This document shows, piece by piece, positions 25,399-33,256 of a stretch of DNA of 37,249 bases (positions are counted from its first letter, which is position 1; the number at the start of each line of letters is the position of its first letter). This DNA is from JAGXOF01 sp046545575 (lineage in GTDB: Bacteria; Chloroflexota; Dehalococcoidia; SZUA-161; SpSt-899), in contig JBKGZM010000015.1 in assembly GCA_046545575.1 (NCBI GenBank), positions 1-37,249 of the forward strand. Reading direction: 5' to 3'. Both the position numbers and the translations under genes were made by a program. The notes beneath the pieces were generated by a model. That model searched no databases. It saw only the letters and a program-made list of their open reading frames with translations, and was not told the DNA's origin.

Positions 25399-26790
25399 AT
25401 GGTGAACTCTGAGATTATCACAAAACTCGGGAAGATAGTAGGCGAGGGGAACGTTCTGACGGCCAAGGAAGACCTGTACGCTTACTCCTACGATGCAACG
25501 GCCACGTGGACTCACATGCCCGATGTAGTCGTATTCCCGACAAGCACTGAGCAAGTATCCGACGTTATGAAGCTGGCCAATGAGAACAAGATTCCTGTTA
25601 CGCCCCGTGGTGCAGGGACCAATGTGAGTGGAGGTTCGATCCCTATAAAGAGCGGTATAGTGCTATGCCTGTCTAAAATGAACAGGATATTGGAATTAAA
25701 CAAGGGGAACTTCCATGCTGTGGTCGAGCCGGGAGTAATCCTTCAGGAATTCAATAATACCCTGGCCAAGGAGGGTCTGTTCTATCCGCCTGATCCTCAA
25801 AGTTTCCCTGGCTGTACCCTTGGGGGCAACATAGCCGAGAACGCCGGTGGCCCCTACTGTGTCAAGTACGGGGTAAGCAAGCAATATGTTATCGGGATGG
25901 AGGCCGTGTTACCCACCGGGGAGATTATGAAAGTCGGGGGAGTTACGGTGAAGAACCGGACTGGCTACGAGCTGGCTATGCTCCTCACTGGCTCGGAGGG
26001 CACGCTTGGTATAATTACCAAGATAACGCTGCGGCTGGTACCTCTGCCCCCGGCGAGCAAGACAGTGATGGCTGTGTTTGATGACATGGCCGCGGGCGGT
26101 CAGGCGGTATCCAACATCATGCTGAGCGGGGTCATCCCCGCCAAGATCGAGTTTGTGGACAATTTCGTTATCAGGCGAATCGAGGAAAAGACGCCCATGG
26201 GACTTCCTGTGGATGCTCAGGCCTTGTTGCTGTTACAGTCCGACGGCTCTCCGGCGGCAGTGGAAGCGGAGACCCAGCAAATAGTTGAAACCCTGCAGCA
26301 GAACGGGGCCAGGGATGTTAAGGTGGCCAAGGACGCGGATGAGGCGGCGCAGTACTGGAAGATGAGAAGCGGCGGCTTTGCCGCCGTTTTTGGGGCAGCA
26401 CATACCGTTCTCGCAGAGGATGTGGCTGTGCCCCGTGATAAATTAGCCGACTTCATCCGAAGGCTCGGAGAGATATCCGAGGAGTCCGGTTTCTTCATCC
26501 AGTACCTGGGGCATGCGGGGGATGGCAACCTTCATCCCTCCATCTTTACCGATATAAGAAACGAAGAGGAATTTGCCCGTGCTGAACAGACGATGGAGAA
26601 GATATTCCGTGCGGCAATGGAATTTGGAGGCGTTCTCTCAGGTGAGCACGGAATCGGCCTTGAGAAGCAGCGTTTCCTGAAGGAAGCCATGGACCCTGTA
26701 GCGCTTGACCTCATGAAGAGGATAAAGAAATTGATGGACCCCAACAATATCCTTAATCCAGGAAAGATATGGGAAGAGGAAGCAGCATGA
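25399..26790 (+). CDS. FAD-linked oxidase, GlcD/lactate-dehydrogenase type
   Basis: The 463-residue protein has a PCMH-type FAD-binding domain (PRGAGTNVSGGS near residue 72, GCTLGGNIAENAGGP, GSEGTLGIIT) and the C-terminal FAD-oxidase domain with GHAGDGNLHP and GEHGIGLEK, a segment typical of 2-hydroxyacid oxidoreductases. AAGGAGGCG precedes ATG 25399. The stop overlaps the next gene's ATG in an ATGA. With the iron-sulfur partner it should oxidise a 2-hydroxyacid or pass electrons between an acyl-CoA/hydroxyacid couple and ferredoxin or quinone. In this operon either substrate oxidation upstream of IorAB or electron delivery to the reductase is possible. Confidence 0.92.
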   Translation: MVNSEIITKLGKIVGEGNVLTAKEDLYAYSYDATATWTHMPDVVVFPTSTEQVSDVMKLANENKIPVTPRGAGTNVSGGSIPIKSGIVLCLSKMNRILELNKGNFHAVVEPGVILQEFNNTLAKEGLFYPPDPQSFPGCTLGGNIAENAGGPYCVKYGVSKQYVIGMEAVLPTGEIMKVGGVTVKNRTGYELAMLLTGSEGTLGIITKITLRLVPLPPASKTVMAVFDDMAAGGQAVSNIMLSGVIPAKIEFVDNFVIRRIEEKTPMGLPVDAQALLLLQSDGSPAAVEAETQQIVETLQQNGARDVKVAKDADEAAQYWKMRSGGFAAVFGAAHTVLAEDVAVPRDKLADFIRRLGEISEESGFFIQYLGHAGDGNLHPSIFTDIRNEEEFARAEQTMEKIFRAAMEFGGVLSGEHGIGLEKQRFLKEAMDPVALDLMKRIKKLMDPNNILNPGKIWEEEAA

Positions 26791-28070
26791 CAGCCGAAGC
26801 GAAATTTGAGCAAGTAGAACGGTTCGTGCCGGACCTGGAACAATGTATGAAGTGCGGCTTTTGCACGGGAGTCTGTCCGGTATATGCTGAGGAGAAGGTG
26901 GAATCCTCAGTCGCACGCGGCAAGAACATGATGATCAGGGGATTGTTGGATGGGAGCCTGAGCTACACCAAGGAATATGCGGAGCGGCTTAACAAGTGTA
27001 CATTGTGTATGGCCTGTACCGAGAATTGCCCTGCAAAGGCCAACATCCCGAATGTGATAGTTGCGGCGAGGGCGGATGTAGTGAAGGCGAGAGGGGTGAA
27101 GTTCCCGTATAATTTCCTGTATAGATGGATATTGCCACACCGGCGGCTCTTTGGCAATGTCGTGCGGGTGGCCTCATGGCTGCAGCGCGTCTTTATGCCC
27201 AGGACACAGGGCACGATCAGGCATCTGCCCTTTTTCCTGTCGGCTTTGGGCAGAGGCAGGCAGATACCAACGGTTGCTTCGAAGTTCTTGAGGCAAAGAA
27301 CTTCGGTGGTCAATAAGCCTCCGGAAGGGGTTGAGACGAAGTTCACTGTAGGATATTTTACAGGCTGCATGACTGACTACGTATTCCCTGACCTTGGCGA
27401 GCACATTATCGATTTCCTGACCAGGAATGGAGTAGAAGTGGTTGTGCCCAAAGAGCAGGGTTGCTGTGGGGCACCTGCTTTTCTCGGAGCAGGTGATTTC
27501 GAGACGGGGAGAAGGCTGGCTGACGCCAACGTGGAGGCATTCAAGGATGTGGACTACATTATCTGCGACTGTGCTACCTGTACCTCTGCGATAAAGGATT
27601 ATCCGAAGTTCCTGGCTGATACACCGGAGCGAGAGAAAGCATACACCGAGATCTCGGAAAAGATAAAGGACATTACCCAGTTTGTAATCGATATATTGCA
27701 ACCTCCCGCATCGGCGTATAAAGCCTCTGCGGAGGCCAAGGGCAAAAAGGTCACCTGGCATGATCCGTGCCATCTGAACCGGCATCTGGGCATAAAGAGC
27801 CAGCCGCGAGAGCTTATAAGGTCTATACCCGATATCGAGTATATCGAGATGCCCAATGCGGATAGATGCTGTGGAATGGCGGGGACATTCAGCATCTACT
27901 ATTACGAGCTTTCCAAGAAGATCGCCGACCAGAAAATGGAATCGCTCAAATCTACAGGGGCTGACATAATAGCAACGGACTGCCCAGGCTGTCAGATTCA
28001 GTTCATCGATAACACGATAAGGCATAAACTGCCCGTAAAGGTCATGCATGTAATGGAACTCATTGAGTAG
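26787..28070 (+). CDS. Iron-sulfur oxidoreductase with two CCG domains (GlcF/HdrD-like)
   Basis: The 427-residue protein has two N-terminal 4Fe-4S motifs, CMKCGFCTGVCPV (about residues 20-32) and CTLCMACTENCP (about 72-83). Two C-terminal cysteine-rich CCG domains follow (GCCGAPAF and RCCGMAGTF with upstream and downstream cysteines CATC and CPGC). ATG 26787 overlaps the GlcD stop; an earlier in-frame start has no RBS. Such proteins take electrons from the flavoprotein partner and hand them on through multiple clusters. The close coupling to the GlcD gene shows one complex. The electron acceptor (ferredoxin, quinone or thiol) is unknown. Confidence 0.92.
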   Translation: MTAEAKFEQVERFVPDLEQCMKCGFCTGVCPVYAEEKVESSVARGKNMMIRGLLDGSLSYTKEYAERLNKCTLCMACTENCPAKANIPNVIVAARADVVKARGVKFPYNFLYRWILPHRRLFGNVVRVASWLQRVFMPRTQGTIRHLPFFLSALGRGRQIPTVASKFLRQRTSVVNKPPEGVETKFTVGYFTGCMTDYVFPDLGEHIIDFLTRNGVEVVVPKEQGCCGAPAFLGAGDFETGRRLADANVEAFKDVDYIICDCATCTSAIKDYPKFLADTPEREKAYTEISEKIKDITQFVIDILQPPASAYKASAEAKGKKVTWHDPCHLNRHLGIKSQPRELIRSIPDIEYIEMPNADRCCGMAGTFSIYYYELSKKIADQKMESLKSTGADIIATDCPGCQIQFIDNTIRHKLPVKVMHVMELIE

Positions 28071-28087
28071 TAAGCAAGGGGGTTTAT

Positions 28088-29995
28088 ATGAGTAAAGTAA
28101 CAATAGCTTCAGATGCCCCGGGGCAGAAGGTTTTCATGCTGGGCAACGAGGCAATTGCCCGGGGGGCGGTGGAGGGGGGAGTGCAACTTGCCGCAGCCTA
28201 CCCCGGGACGCCGTCCAGCGAGATTTTGGCGACACTTGCCGGCGTAGCCAAGGACCTCGACATCTACACCGAGTGGTCGACCAATGAAAAGGTGGCCTTT
28301 GAAGTGGCAATGGCCGCTTCGTACTCGGGTCTGAGATCGATGGCGTCGATGAAACACGTTGGTGTGAACGTGGCCCATGAGCCTCTCATGCAGGCCAGCC
28401 ATCTTGGCGCTGTCGGGGGGATGGTTCTGGTGGAAGCTGAAGATCCCTCTGCCTGGAGTTCTCAGAACGAGCAGGACAACCGGTGGATAGCCGAGCAAGC
28501 ATTCCTGCCGGTGCTGGAGCCTTCATCGGTCCAGGAGGCCAAGGATATGATGTCGGATATCTTTGAGCTATCCGAGAAGTTTGGGCATCCTTTCATATTC
28601 AGGAGCGTGACAAGGATAGGCCATGCCCGCGGCGATGTGACTCTGGGTGAAGTAGTCAAGGAGAAGCGTAAAGGCGTCTTTAAGAAGGACCCCAATCGCC
28701 TGGTGTACGTGCCAGCGGTATGCAGAAAGAACAAGCCCCTTATGCTCAATCGAATGGAGGAAATAAAGAAGGCAGCTGACACCATGCCTTATAACCAGCT
28801 CCGTCTCGTCGAGGGCGCTTCCAAAGGGATAATTGCCTGTGGCATTTCCTATAGCTACACCGTGGAGGCATTGAAGTGGCTGGGGTTGGAGGACTCGGTT
28901 TCGGTGCTCAAAATAGGGACTCCCCATCCCCTGCCCGAAGAGTTGGTCAAAACGTTCTCGCGCTCGGTGTCGGAGGCACTGGTGATTGAGGAGCTTGACC
29001 CGTTTGTGGAGTTGCATGTGAGGGCGCTTGCTCAAGAGGCAGGCATCTCCGTTGGGATTCATGGCAAGGACCTGGTTTCCAACATTGGGGAGTTCTCGAC
29101 GCGGAGTGTTGTGGAAGCCTTGGTCGGCTTCACCGGTGCCAAAGCACCTGTCGATTTTGGTGCATCTGACAGGATGCAGGAAGAGATGACTCCCTTGCTG
29201 CCGACGAGGCCACCAGCTATGTGCCCGGGTTGCCCGCACCGGGCCTCGTATTATGTGATGAAAAGGGCTGCGCGGAGAGTTGCCAAGGAATATGGCGAGG
29301 GGACAGAGCCGATATTCCCCGGCGACATCGGCTGTTACACCGTCGGTTTTATCCCGCCGCTTGAGATTCCCGATACCACCTTTTGTATGGGGGCTAGCTT
29401 TGGCTTCGCCAACGGACTGGCTCATGCAGTGAATGCGCCGATTGTGCCTTTGTTGGGCGATTCCACGTTCTTCCACAGCGGCATCCCACCGCTAGTGAAT
29501 GCGGTTTATAATCAGGCAAATATCACGATGGTAGTGCTTGACAACGGGGCTACGGCTATGACCGGATTCCAGCCTCACCCTGGTACGGGACGCACTGCTA
29601 TGGGTGACGAAGCTCCTGTCATACGGCCGGAGGAAGTTGCTCGCGCGTGTGGCGTGAAGTTCGTCGAGGTAGCCGATCAGTTTGAGACGAAAAAGGCGAT
29701 GGAGGTGATGGAGAAGGCCTTGCGCTTTGAGGGCCCTGCGGTGGTGGTATTTCGCAGTCCGTGTGCTCTTATTGAGCAGAGAGAGAGGACGAGACGAGGT
29801 GAGCAAGTGCCTGCCTATTTTGTGGATGAAGATAAGTGCAACCCGAAGTGTAATTCCTGTATTGACTTGCTGGGATGCCCGGCGATAGTAAAGATGGATG
29901 GAAAAGTTGCTATCGACGAATCTCTTTGTACAGGGTGTGGACTTTGCGCCCAGGTTTGCCCGTATGGAGCTATCCTGCAAAGGGGGAAGGTGTAA
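28088..29995 (+). CDS. iorA: Indolepyruvate ferredoxin oxidoreductase alpha subunit (IorA)
   Basis: The 635-residue protein has a pyruvate:ferredoxin-oxidoreductase-like N-terminal domain (AAAYPGTPSSEI), a thiamine-pyrophosphate-binding region (CPGCPHRASYYV, then GDIGCYTVG and GDSTFFHSG) and a C-terminal ferredoxin domain with CNPKCNSC and CTGCGLCAQVCP clusters. This is full IorA length. It converts aryl-2-oxoacids plus CoA to arylacetyl-CoA, CO2 and reduced ferredoxin. AAGGGGG precedes ATG 28088, 17 nt after the CCG protein. Here it either makes an arylacetyl-CoA intermediate or mainly supplies reduced ferredoxin to the ATP-dependent activases. Confidence 0.94.
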   Translation: MSKVTIASDAPGQKVFMLGNEAIARGAVEGGVQLAAAYPGTPSSEILATLAGVAKDLDIYTEWSTNEKVAFEVAMAASYSGLRSMASMKHVGVNVAHEPLMQASHLGAVGGMVLVEAEDPSAWSSQNEQDNRWIAEQAFLPVLEPSSVQEAKDMMSDIFELSEKFGHPFIFRSVTRIGHARGDVTLGEVVKEKRKGVFKKDPNRLVYVPAVCRKNKPLMLNRMEEIKKAADTMPYNQLRLVEGASKGIIACGISYSYTVEALKWLGLEDSVSVLKIGTPHPLPEELVKTFSRSVSEALVIEELDPFVELHVRALAQEAGISVGIHGKDLVSNIGEFSTRSVVEALVGFTGAKAPVDFGASDRMQEEMTPLLPTRPPAMCPGCPHRASYYVMKRAARRVAKEYGEGTEPIFPGDIGCYTVGFIPPLEIPDTTFCMGASFGFANGLAHAVNAPIVPLLGDSTFFHSGIPPLVNAVYNQANITMVVLDNGATAMTGFQPHPGTGRTAMGDEAPVIRPEEVARACGVKFVEVADQFETKKAMEVMEKALRFEGPAVVVFRSPCALIEQRERTRRGEQVPAYFVDEDKCNPKCNSCIDLLGCPAIVKMDGKVAIDESLCTGCGLCAQVCPYGAILQRGKV

Positions 29996-29996
29996 A

Positions 29997-30596
29997 ATGG
30001 TGAAGGAATTTAATGTTTTGATATCGGGAAGTGGAGGACAGGGGGTCATCGCTCTTTCAGAGATGCTGGGGTGGGCTGCGCTTCAGGAAGATATACCAGT
30101 CAAGGGAACTGAGACGCTGGGCATGGCCCAGCGGGGTGGTACGGTAACGAGCATTGTAAGACTGGGAACAGATGTGTACGCAGGACTTATGCCTGTCGGG
30201 AAGTGCGATGTTCTGGTGGGAATGGAGTTCGCTGAGACTTTGAGAAACGCGTTCTATCTGTCAAAATCCAGCCTGGTGCTAAGCAGTTCCCGGCGGATTT
30301 TTCCTTTTACTGTCTCCTCGGGGGCGAGCAGCTATCCATCATATGAGCAGGTCCTTGAGAAGCTCAGGGAAGTGGCTGGTACGGTGGTTGTGGTGGAGGC
30401 AGAGCAGCTTGCACGGGAATCGGGCAACCCCCGTTCTGAGAATGTGGTTATGATAGGCGCTCTGGCTGGTACGCACCGCTTGCCGGTCGGGGATGAGACG
30501 TTGAAGAACCTCATAAAGCAAACCTTCCCCAAGCAAGCTGAAGCCAATATGAAGGCTTTCGATCTAGGGTATAGCGCCTGTCAACAGTGGCTTTAG
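29997..30596 (+). CDS. iorB: Indolepyruvate ferredoxin oxidoreductase beta subunit (IorB)
   Basis: The 199-residue gamma-type subunit of the 2-oxoacid:ferredoxin oxidoreductases has the motifs LISGSGGQGVIALSEMLG near the N-terminus and ETLGMAQRGGTVTS. ATG 29997 lies one base after the iorA stop, preceded by AAGGGGGAAGG. A longer frame starting in iorA is rejected. It forms the heterodimer IorAB. It is the last gene of the long metabolic operon, and a new promoter starts about 135 nt downstream. Confidence 0.93.
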   Translation: MVKEFNVLISGSGGQGVIALSEMLGWAALQEDIPVKGTETLGMAQRGGTVTSIVRLGTDVYAGLMPVGKCDVLVGMEFAETLRNAFYLSKSSLVLSSSRRIFPFTVSSGASSYPSYEQVLEKLREVAGTVVVVEAEQLARESGNPRSENVVMIGALAGTHRLPVGDETLKNLIKQTFPKQAEANMKAFDLGYSACQQWL

Positions 30597-30729
30597 CGGC
30601 CTCACGAGTCCGGGTGAACACGTAGTGTCCGGCATTTGAGGTTGGTAGATAGGGCTTCTCGTTCGGCTGATCGGGCCGAATTGTGGGTTAAGATGTACCC
30701 CTTGATCGGTGCTATTTCCCCTTTTTGTC

Positions 30730-30757
30730 TTGACATAAGCTGCTTTGCAGTTATACT
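30730..30757 (+). promoter_or_regulatory. Sigma70-like promoter for the DUF2080-like/GNAT pair
   Basis: TTGACA (30730-30735), a 16-bp spacer and TATACT (30752-30757). Transcription would start near 30764, giving a short leader before ATG 30782. Confidence 0.6.
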
Positions 30758-30781
30758 GAACTTGGGAATTGAGGAAAAAAC

Positions 30782-30952
30782 ATGGCTGCCAGGAATCACT
30801 CGAATAGTAAGAGCGGCGAAATCAGGGCCAAGTTTGAGATCTACGGTGAGGTGATGATAGAGAAAACCGTGAAGGTCAGTGGCAATAGCGGAAGGATCTA
30901 TCTGCCGCCTGACTGGGTTGGTCACAAGGTTAAAATTATAAAAATTGACTGA
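30782..30952 (+). CDS. DUF2080-like small protein (AbrB-like fold, 'transposon-encoded' family)
   Basis: The 56-residue protein contains the core VKVSGNSGRIYLPPDWVGHKVKII (split here as VKVSGNSGRIYL and PPDWVGHKVKII), the hallmark of the small DUF2080 proteins often listed as putative transposon-encoded. The family resembles a swapped-hairpin AbrB half and may bind DNA or act as an antitoxin (inference). ATG 30782 follows GAGG (30771-30774) with an A-run. Its TGA is 3 nt before the acetyltransferase start, so the two form a pair. There is no transposase beside it. Confidence 0.72.
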   Translation: MAARNHSNSKSGEIRAKFEIYGEVMIEKTVKVSGNSGRIYLPPDWVGHKVKIIKID

Positions 30953-30955
30953 AGG

Positions 30956-31429
30956 ATGGTTGGGATGTACACCGGGAACGATTTATCGGACAGAGTCCGC
31001 ATAAGAAATATTTCAGTGGAAGATGCGGATGCGCTCAGCAGAATAAACTCTGAGATAACGCGGTTCGGTGGAGCAGAGGTTGATTTCAGGGAGATCATTG
31101 AGGCCCAGGTGGAAAGGAGTGAAGGGGGAGTGAGCTTTGTAGCGGAAGTGGATGGCCAGGTTGTAGGTTTTATGATCAGTTATGTAATCTACGGTGGATT
31201 CGGACTTGAAAAAGGGGCCTGGATAGCGACATTGGGCGTTGCTCCTGAGTTCATGGGCCAGGGCATTGGCCGGAAGCTGGCGGTGGAGTTATTGAATGTG
31301 TACCGCGAGAAGGGGATTAAGTATATCTATACCTCTGTGCCCTGGGACTCAGTTGATCTTCTGTCATTTTTCAAGACGCTTGGCTTTGACCGAAGTGATT
31401 TCATTAACCTGGAGAACAAGCTTGAATAG
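30956..31429 (+). CDS. GNAT-family N-acetyltransferase
   Basis: The 157-residue protein has a GNAT fold: VRIRNISVEDADALSRI at the start, then a central strand with the acetyl-CoA-binding loop TLGVAPEFMGQGIGRKLA (residues 88-105; the Q/R-x-x-G-x-G/A signature is QGIGRK) and a C-terminal FFKTLGFDRSDF segment. It would transfer an acetyl group to an amine of a protein or small molecule; the target is unknown. It starts 3 nt after the DUF2080-like stop and is co-transcribed from the promoter at 30730. The short gap suggests translational coupling, and a toxin-antitoxin-like relation is possible but unproven. Confidence 0.88.
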   Translation: MVGMYTGNDLSDRVRIRNISVEDADALSRINSEITRFGGAEVDFREIIEAQVERSEGGVSFVAEVDGQVVGFMISYVIYGGFGLEKGAWIATLGVAPEFMGQGIGRKLAVELLNVYREKGIKYIYTSVPWDSVDLLSFFKTLGFDRSDFINLENKLE

Positions 31430-31614
31430 TTAAAGCACATACAGAATTTCGAATATTATCCGTGTATTGGGTAGATTAAGCCTCGGGTACTTCCTCGTTA
31501 CATATCCCTTTGAGATTTGGTACTCCTTTCGTTGTGGATACCTGCCTCAGATGCTGCAGGTGAGTTATAATTAGTACCTGGATGGTAGCTGCATAAAGCA
31601 CCAAGGAGAAAACG

Positions 31615-32442
31615 ATGATAGTCGCAGGCATTGATGTTGGCGGAACGAATGTGCAGGTGGTTGTGGTTGAGGATGGGAAGATACTGGCAAAGGCTGACGG
31701 ACCAGCCGGTATCAAGAAAGCCGATGCCGCTGAGAGGATATATGACGAGGCATTGAAGCAGGCGAACTTGAAGCGTAAGGATGTTGCCTGCGTGGTCTCC
31801 ACGGGCGGTGCCAGTGATAGGGTGAGGTTCCGTGATGGCGCTATCTCGGATGCTGCCGCTGATGCCAGAGGGGTACATCAGCTTATCCCTTCGGCAAGAA
31901 CTGTTCTTGATGTCGGCGGTGAGGAGGCGCGAGCAATCAAAATCGATGCTGATGGCAGGGTTCTCGACTTTGCGATGAACGAGAAGTGCGCCGCCGGGAC
32001 CGGTACGTTCGTGGACACTATGGCGAGAGCCCTGGAGATAACAGTGGAGGAAATGGGGCAGCTTTCGCTTAACTCCACGACATCTATCTCCATAAATGCC
32101 CAGTGTGCCGTCTTCGGAGAGTCCGAGGTGGTTTCGTTGATTCATCAGAAAGTCCCCAAGCAGGATATCGCGCACGCCGTTCACGATGCGATAGCCGGCA
32201 GGATTGGCTCCTTGGCCCGCATCGTAGGAGTTGAGGAGGACGTGGTTCTGATTGGTGGTGTGGGTCGCAATTTAGGGCTCCTTGGGTGCCTGAAAGAGGA
32301 TCTGGGGGTGGATGTTAAAGTGCCGGAGGACCCTGACTATGTCGGCGCTCTGGGAGCTGCCGCGGCTGGAGTAGCTGAGGGGATGACGGAAGACAGCGCT
32401 GTTGAGAAGCAGGCTATTTCAGAAGGTGAAGGATACAAGTAA
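31615..32442 (+). CDS. Benzoyl-CoA reductase-type activase, D-type subunit (BcrD/BadG-like)
   Basis: The 275-residue ASKHA ATPase has phosphate-1 GIDVGGTNVQVVVV, phosphate-2 VLDVGGEEARAIK, C125 in NEKCAAGTGTF, C164 in NAQCAVFGESE and the adenosine motif IGGVGRNLG. The GGEEARAIK variant instead of GGQDCK is typical of the D/BadG branch. AAGGAG precedes ATG 31615, and TATAAT at 31566-31571 may be a -10 element but lacks a good -35. It is followed by an A-type activase, so together they look like the A/D electron-activating module of a second class I reductase. The matching B/C subunits are not on this side of the inserted element. Confidence 0.9.
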   Translation: MIVAGIDVGGTNVQVVVVEDGKILAKADGPAGIKKADAAERIYDEALKQANLKRKDVACVVSTGGASDRVRFRDGAISDAAADARGVHQLIPSARTVLDVGGEEARAIKIDADGRVLDFAMNEKCAAGTGTFVDTMARALEITVEEMGQLSLNSTTSISINAQCAVFGESEVVSLIHQKVPKQDIAHAVHDAIAGRIGSLARIVGVEEDVVLIGGVGRNLGLLGCLKEDLGVDVKVPEDPDYVGALGAAAAGVAEGMTEDSAVEKQAISEGEGYK

Positions 32443-32503
32443 TGTGGCAACTCGAATTTGGCACAACTTAGGCTTGTGGTGAGAAAGGGGAAGAAACGAA
32501 GCG

Positions 32504-33256
32504 ATGGGTGATGGACAGAATGTAGAATTTTGGCGATGGCCCGAGGCGAATTGGGTAAATCCGCATATAGATCCATGGGAAGGAAAGTTTATCACCGCCG
32601 GTATTGACGTTGGCTCGGTGAGCTCGCAGGCTGTAGTAATGATTGATGGTCGACTTTATGCCTATGGGAATACCCGCACTGGCTCCGATAGCCCTGACAG
32701 CGCTCGTAACGCATTGAAGTTCGCCCTTGGCGATGCTGGCTTGAAAGAGGAGAACCTTGATTTCTGCATCGGGACCGGGTATGGAAGGGTCAATGTACCC
32801 ATGGCGCAGCGAACGGTAACGGAGATCGCCTGCCATGCCAGAGGGGCGAATTTCATGTACGGTCCCGATACCAGAACCGTTCTGGACATGGGCGGTCAGG
32901 ATTGTAAGGCCATTCGGATTGATGAGCGGGGTAGGGTTCTGAAGTTCATGATGAATGACAAGTGCGCTGCCGGAACTGGCCGGGGCATGGAGGTTTTTGC
33001 CAACCTTATCGAAGTTCCTATCTGGGATCTTGGCCCAAGGTCTTTCCGGATCGAAAAAGAGCCTCAGATGATAAGCAGCACATGCGTAGTGTTCGCCAAG
33101 ACCGAGGTCATCGGGTTGTTGGAGGAGGGCGTTCCCGAGAATAATGTAATAGCTGCGTACTCGAGTGCTATGGCGCACCGTGTAGCGGAACTGCTGAACC
33201 GTCTGGGCGTGGAGGAGAAGTTCGTCATAACAGGCGGGGCATGGGCTCTTGCATAA
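32504..33256 (+). CDS. Benzoyl-CoA reductase-type activase, A-type subunit (BcrA/BzdQ-like), 3' end cut off by integrated element
   Basis: 250 residues are visible. An N-terminal extension with WRWPEANWVNP precedes phosphate-1 AGIDVGSVSSQAVV. Phosphate-2 is LDMGGQDCKAI, C153 is in NDKCAAGTGRG, C194 is in SSTCVVFAKTE, and AMAHRVAELLNRLGVEEKF follows. The family then continues ITGG-x-AKN and about 50 or more residues that complete the adenine-binding fold. Here the frame reads ITGGA then WALA and stops. The homology is lost at about 33240, where a serine recombinase element begins on the opposite strand. As it stands the product should be unable to bind ATP normally. Excision could restore the gene. 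Confidence 0.88.
   Translation: MGDGQNVEFWRWPEANWVNPHIDPWEGKFITAGIDVGSVSSQAVVMIDGRLYAYGNTRTGSDSPDSARNALKFALGDAGLKEENLDFCIGTGYGRVNVPMAQRTVTEIACHARGANFMYGPDTRTVLDMGGQDCKAIRIDERGRVLKFMMNDKCAAGTGRGMEVFANLIEVPIWDLGPRSFRIEKEPQMISSTCVVFAKTEVIGLLEEGVPENNVIAAYSSAMAHRVAELLNRLGVEEKFVITGGAWALA

Noticed and set aside
30602..30925. 107-codon minus frame opposite the DUF2080-like gene
   Set aside because: The plus strand has a recognisable small protein with RBS and promoter; the minus frame is its shadow.
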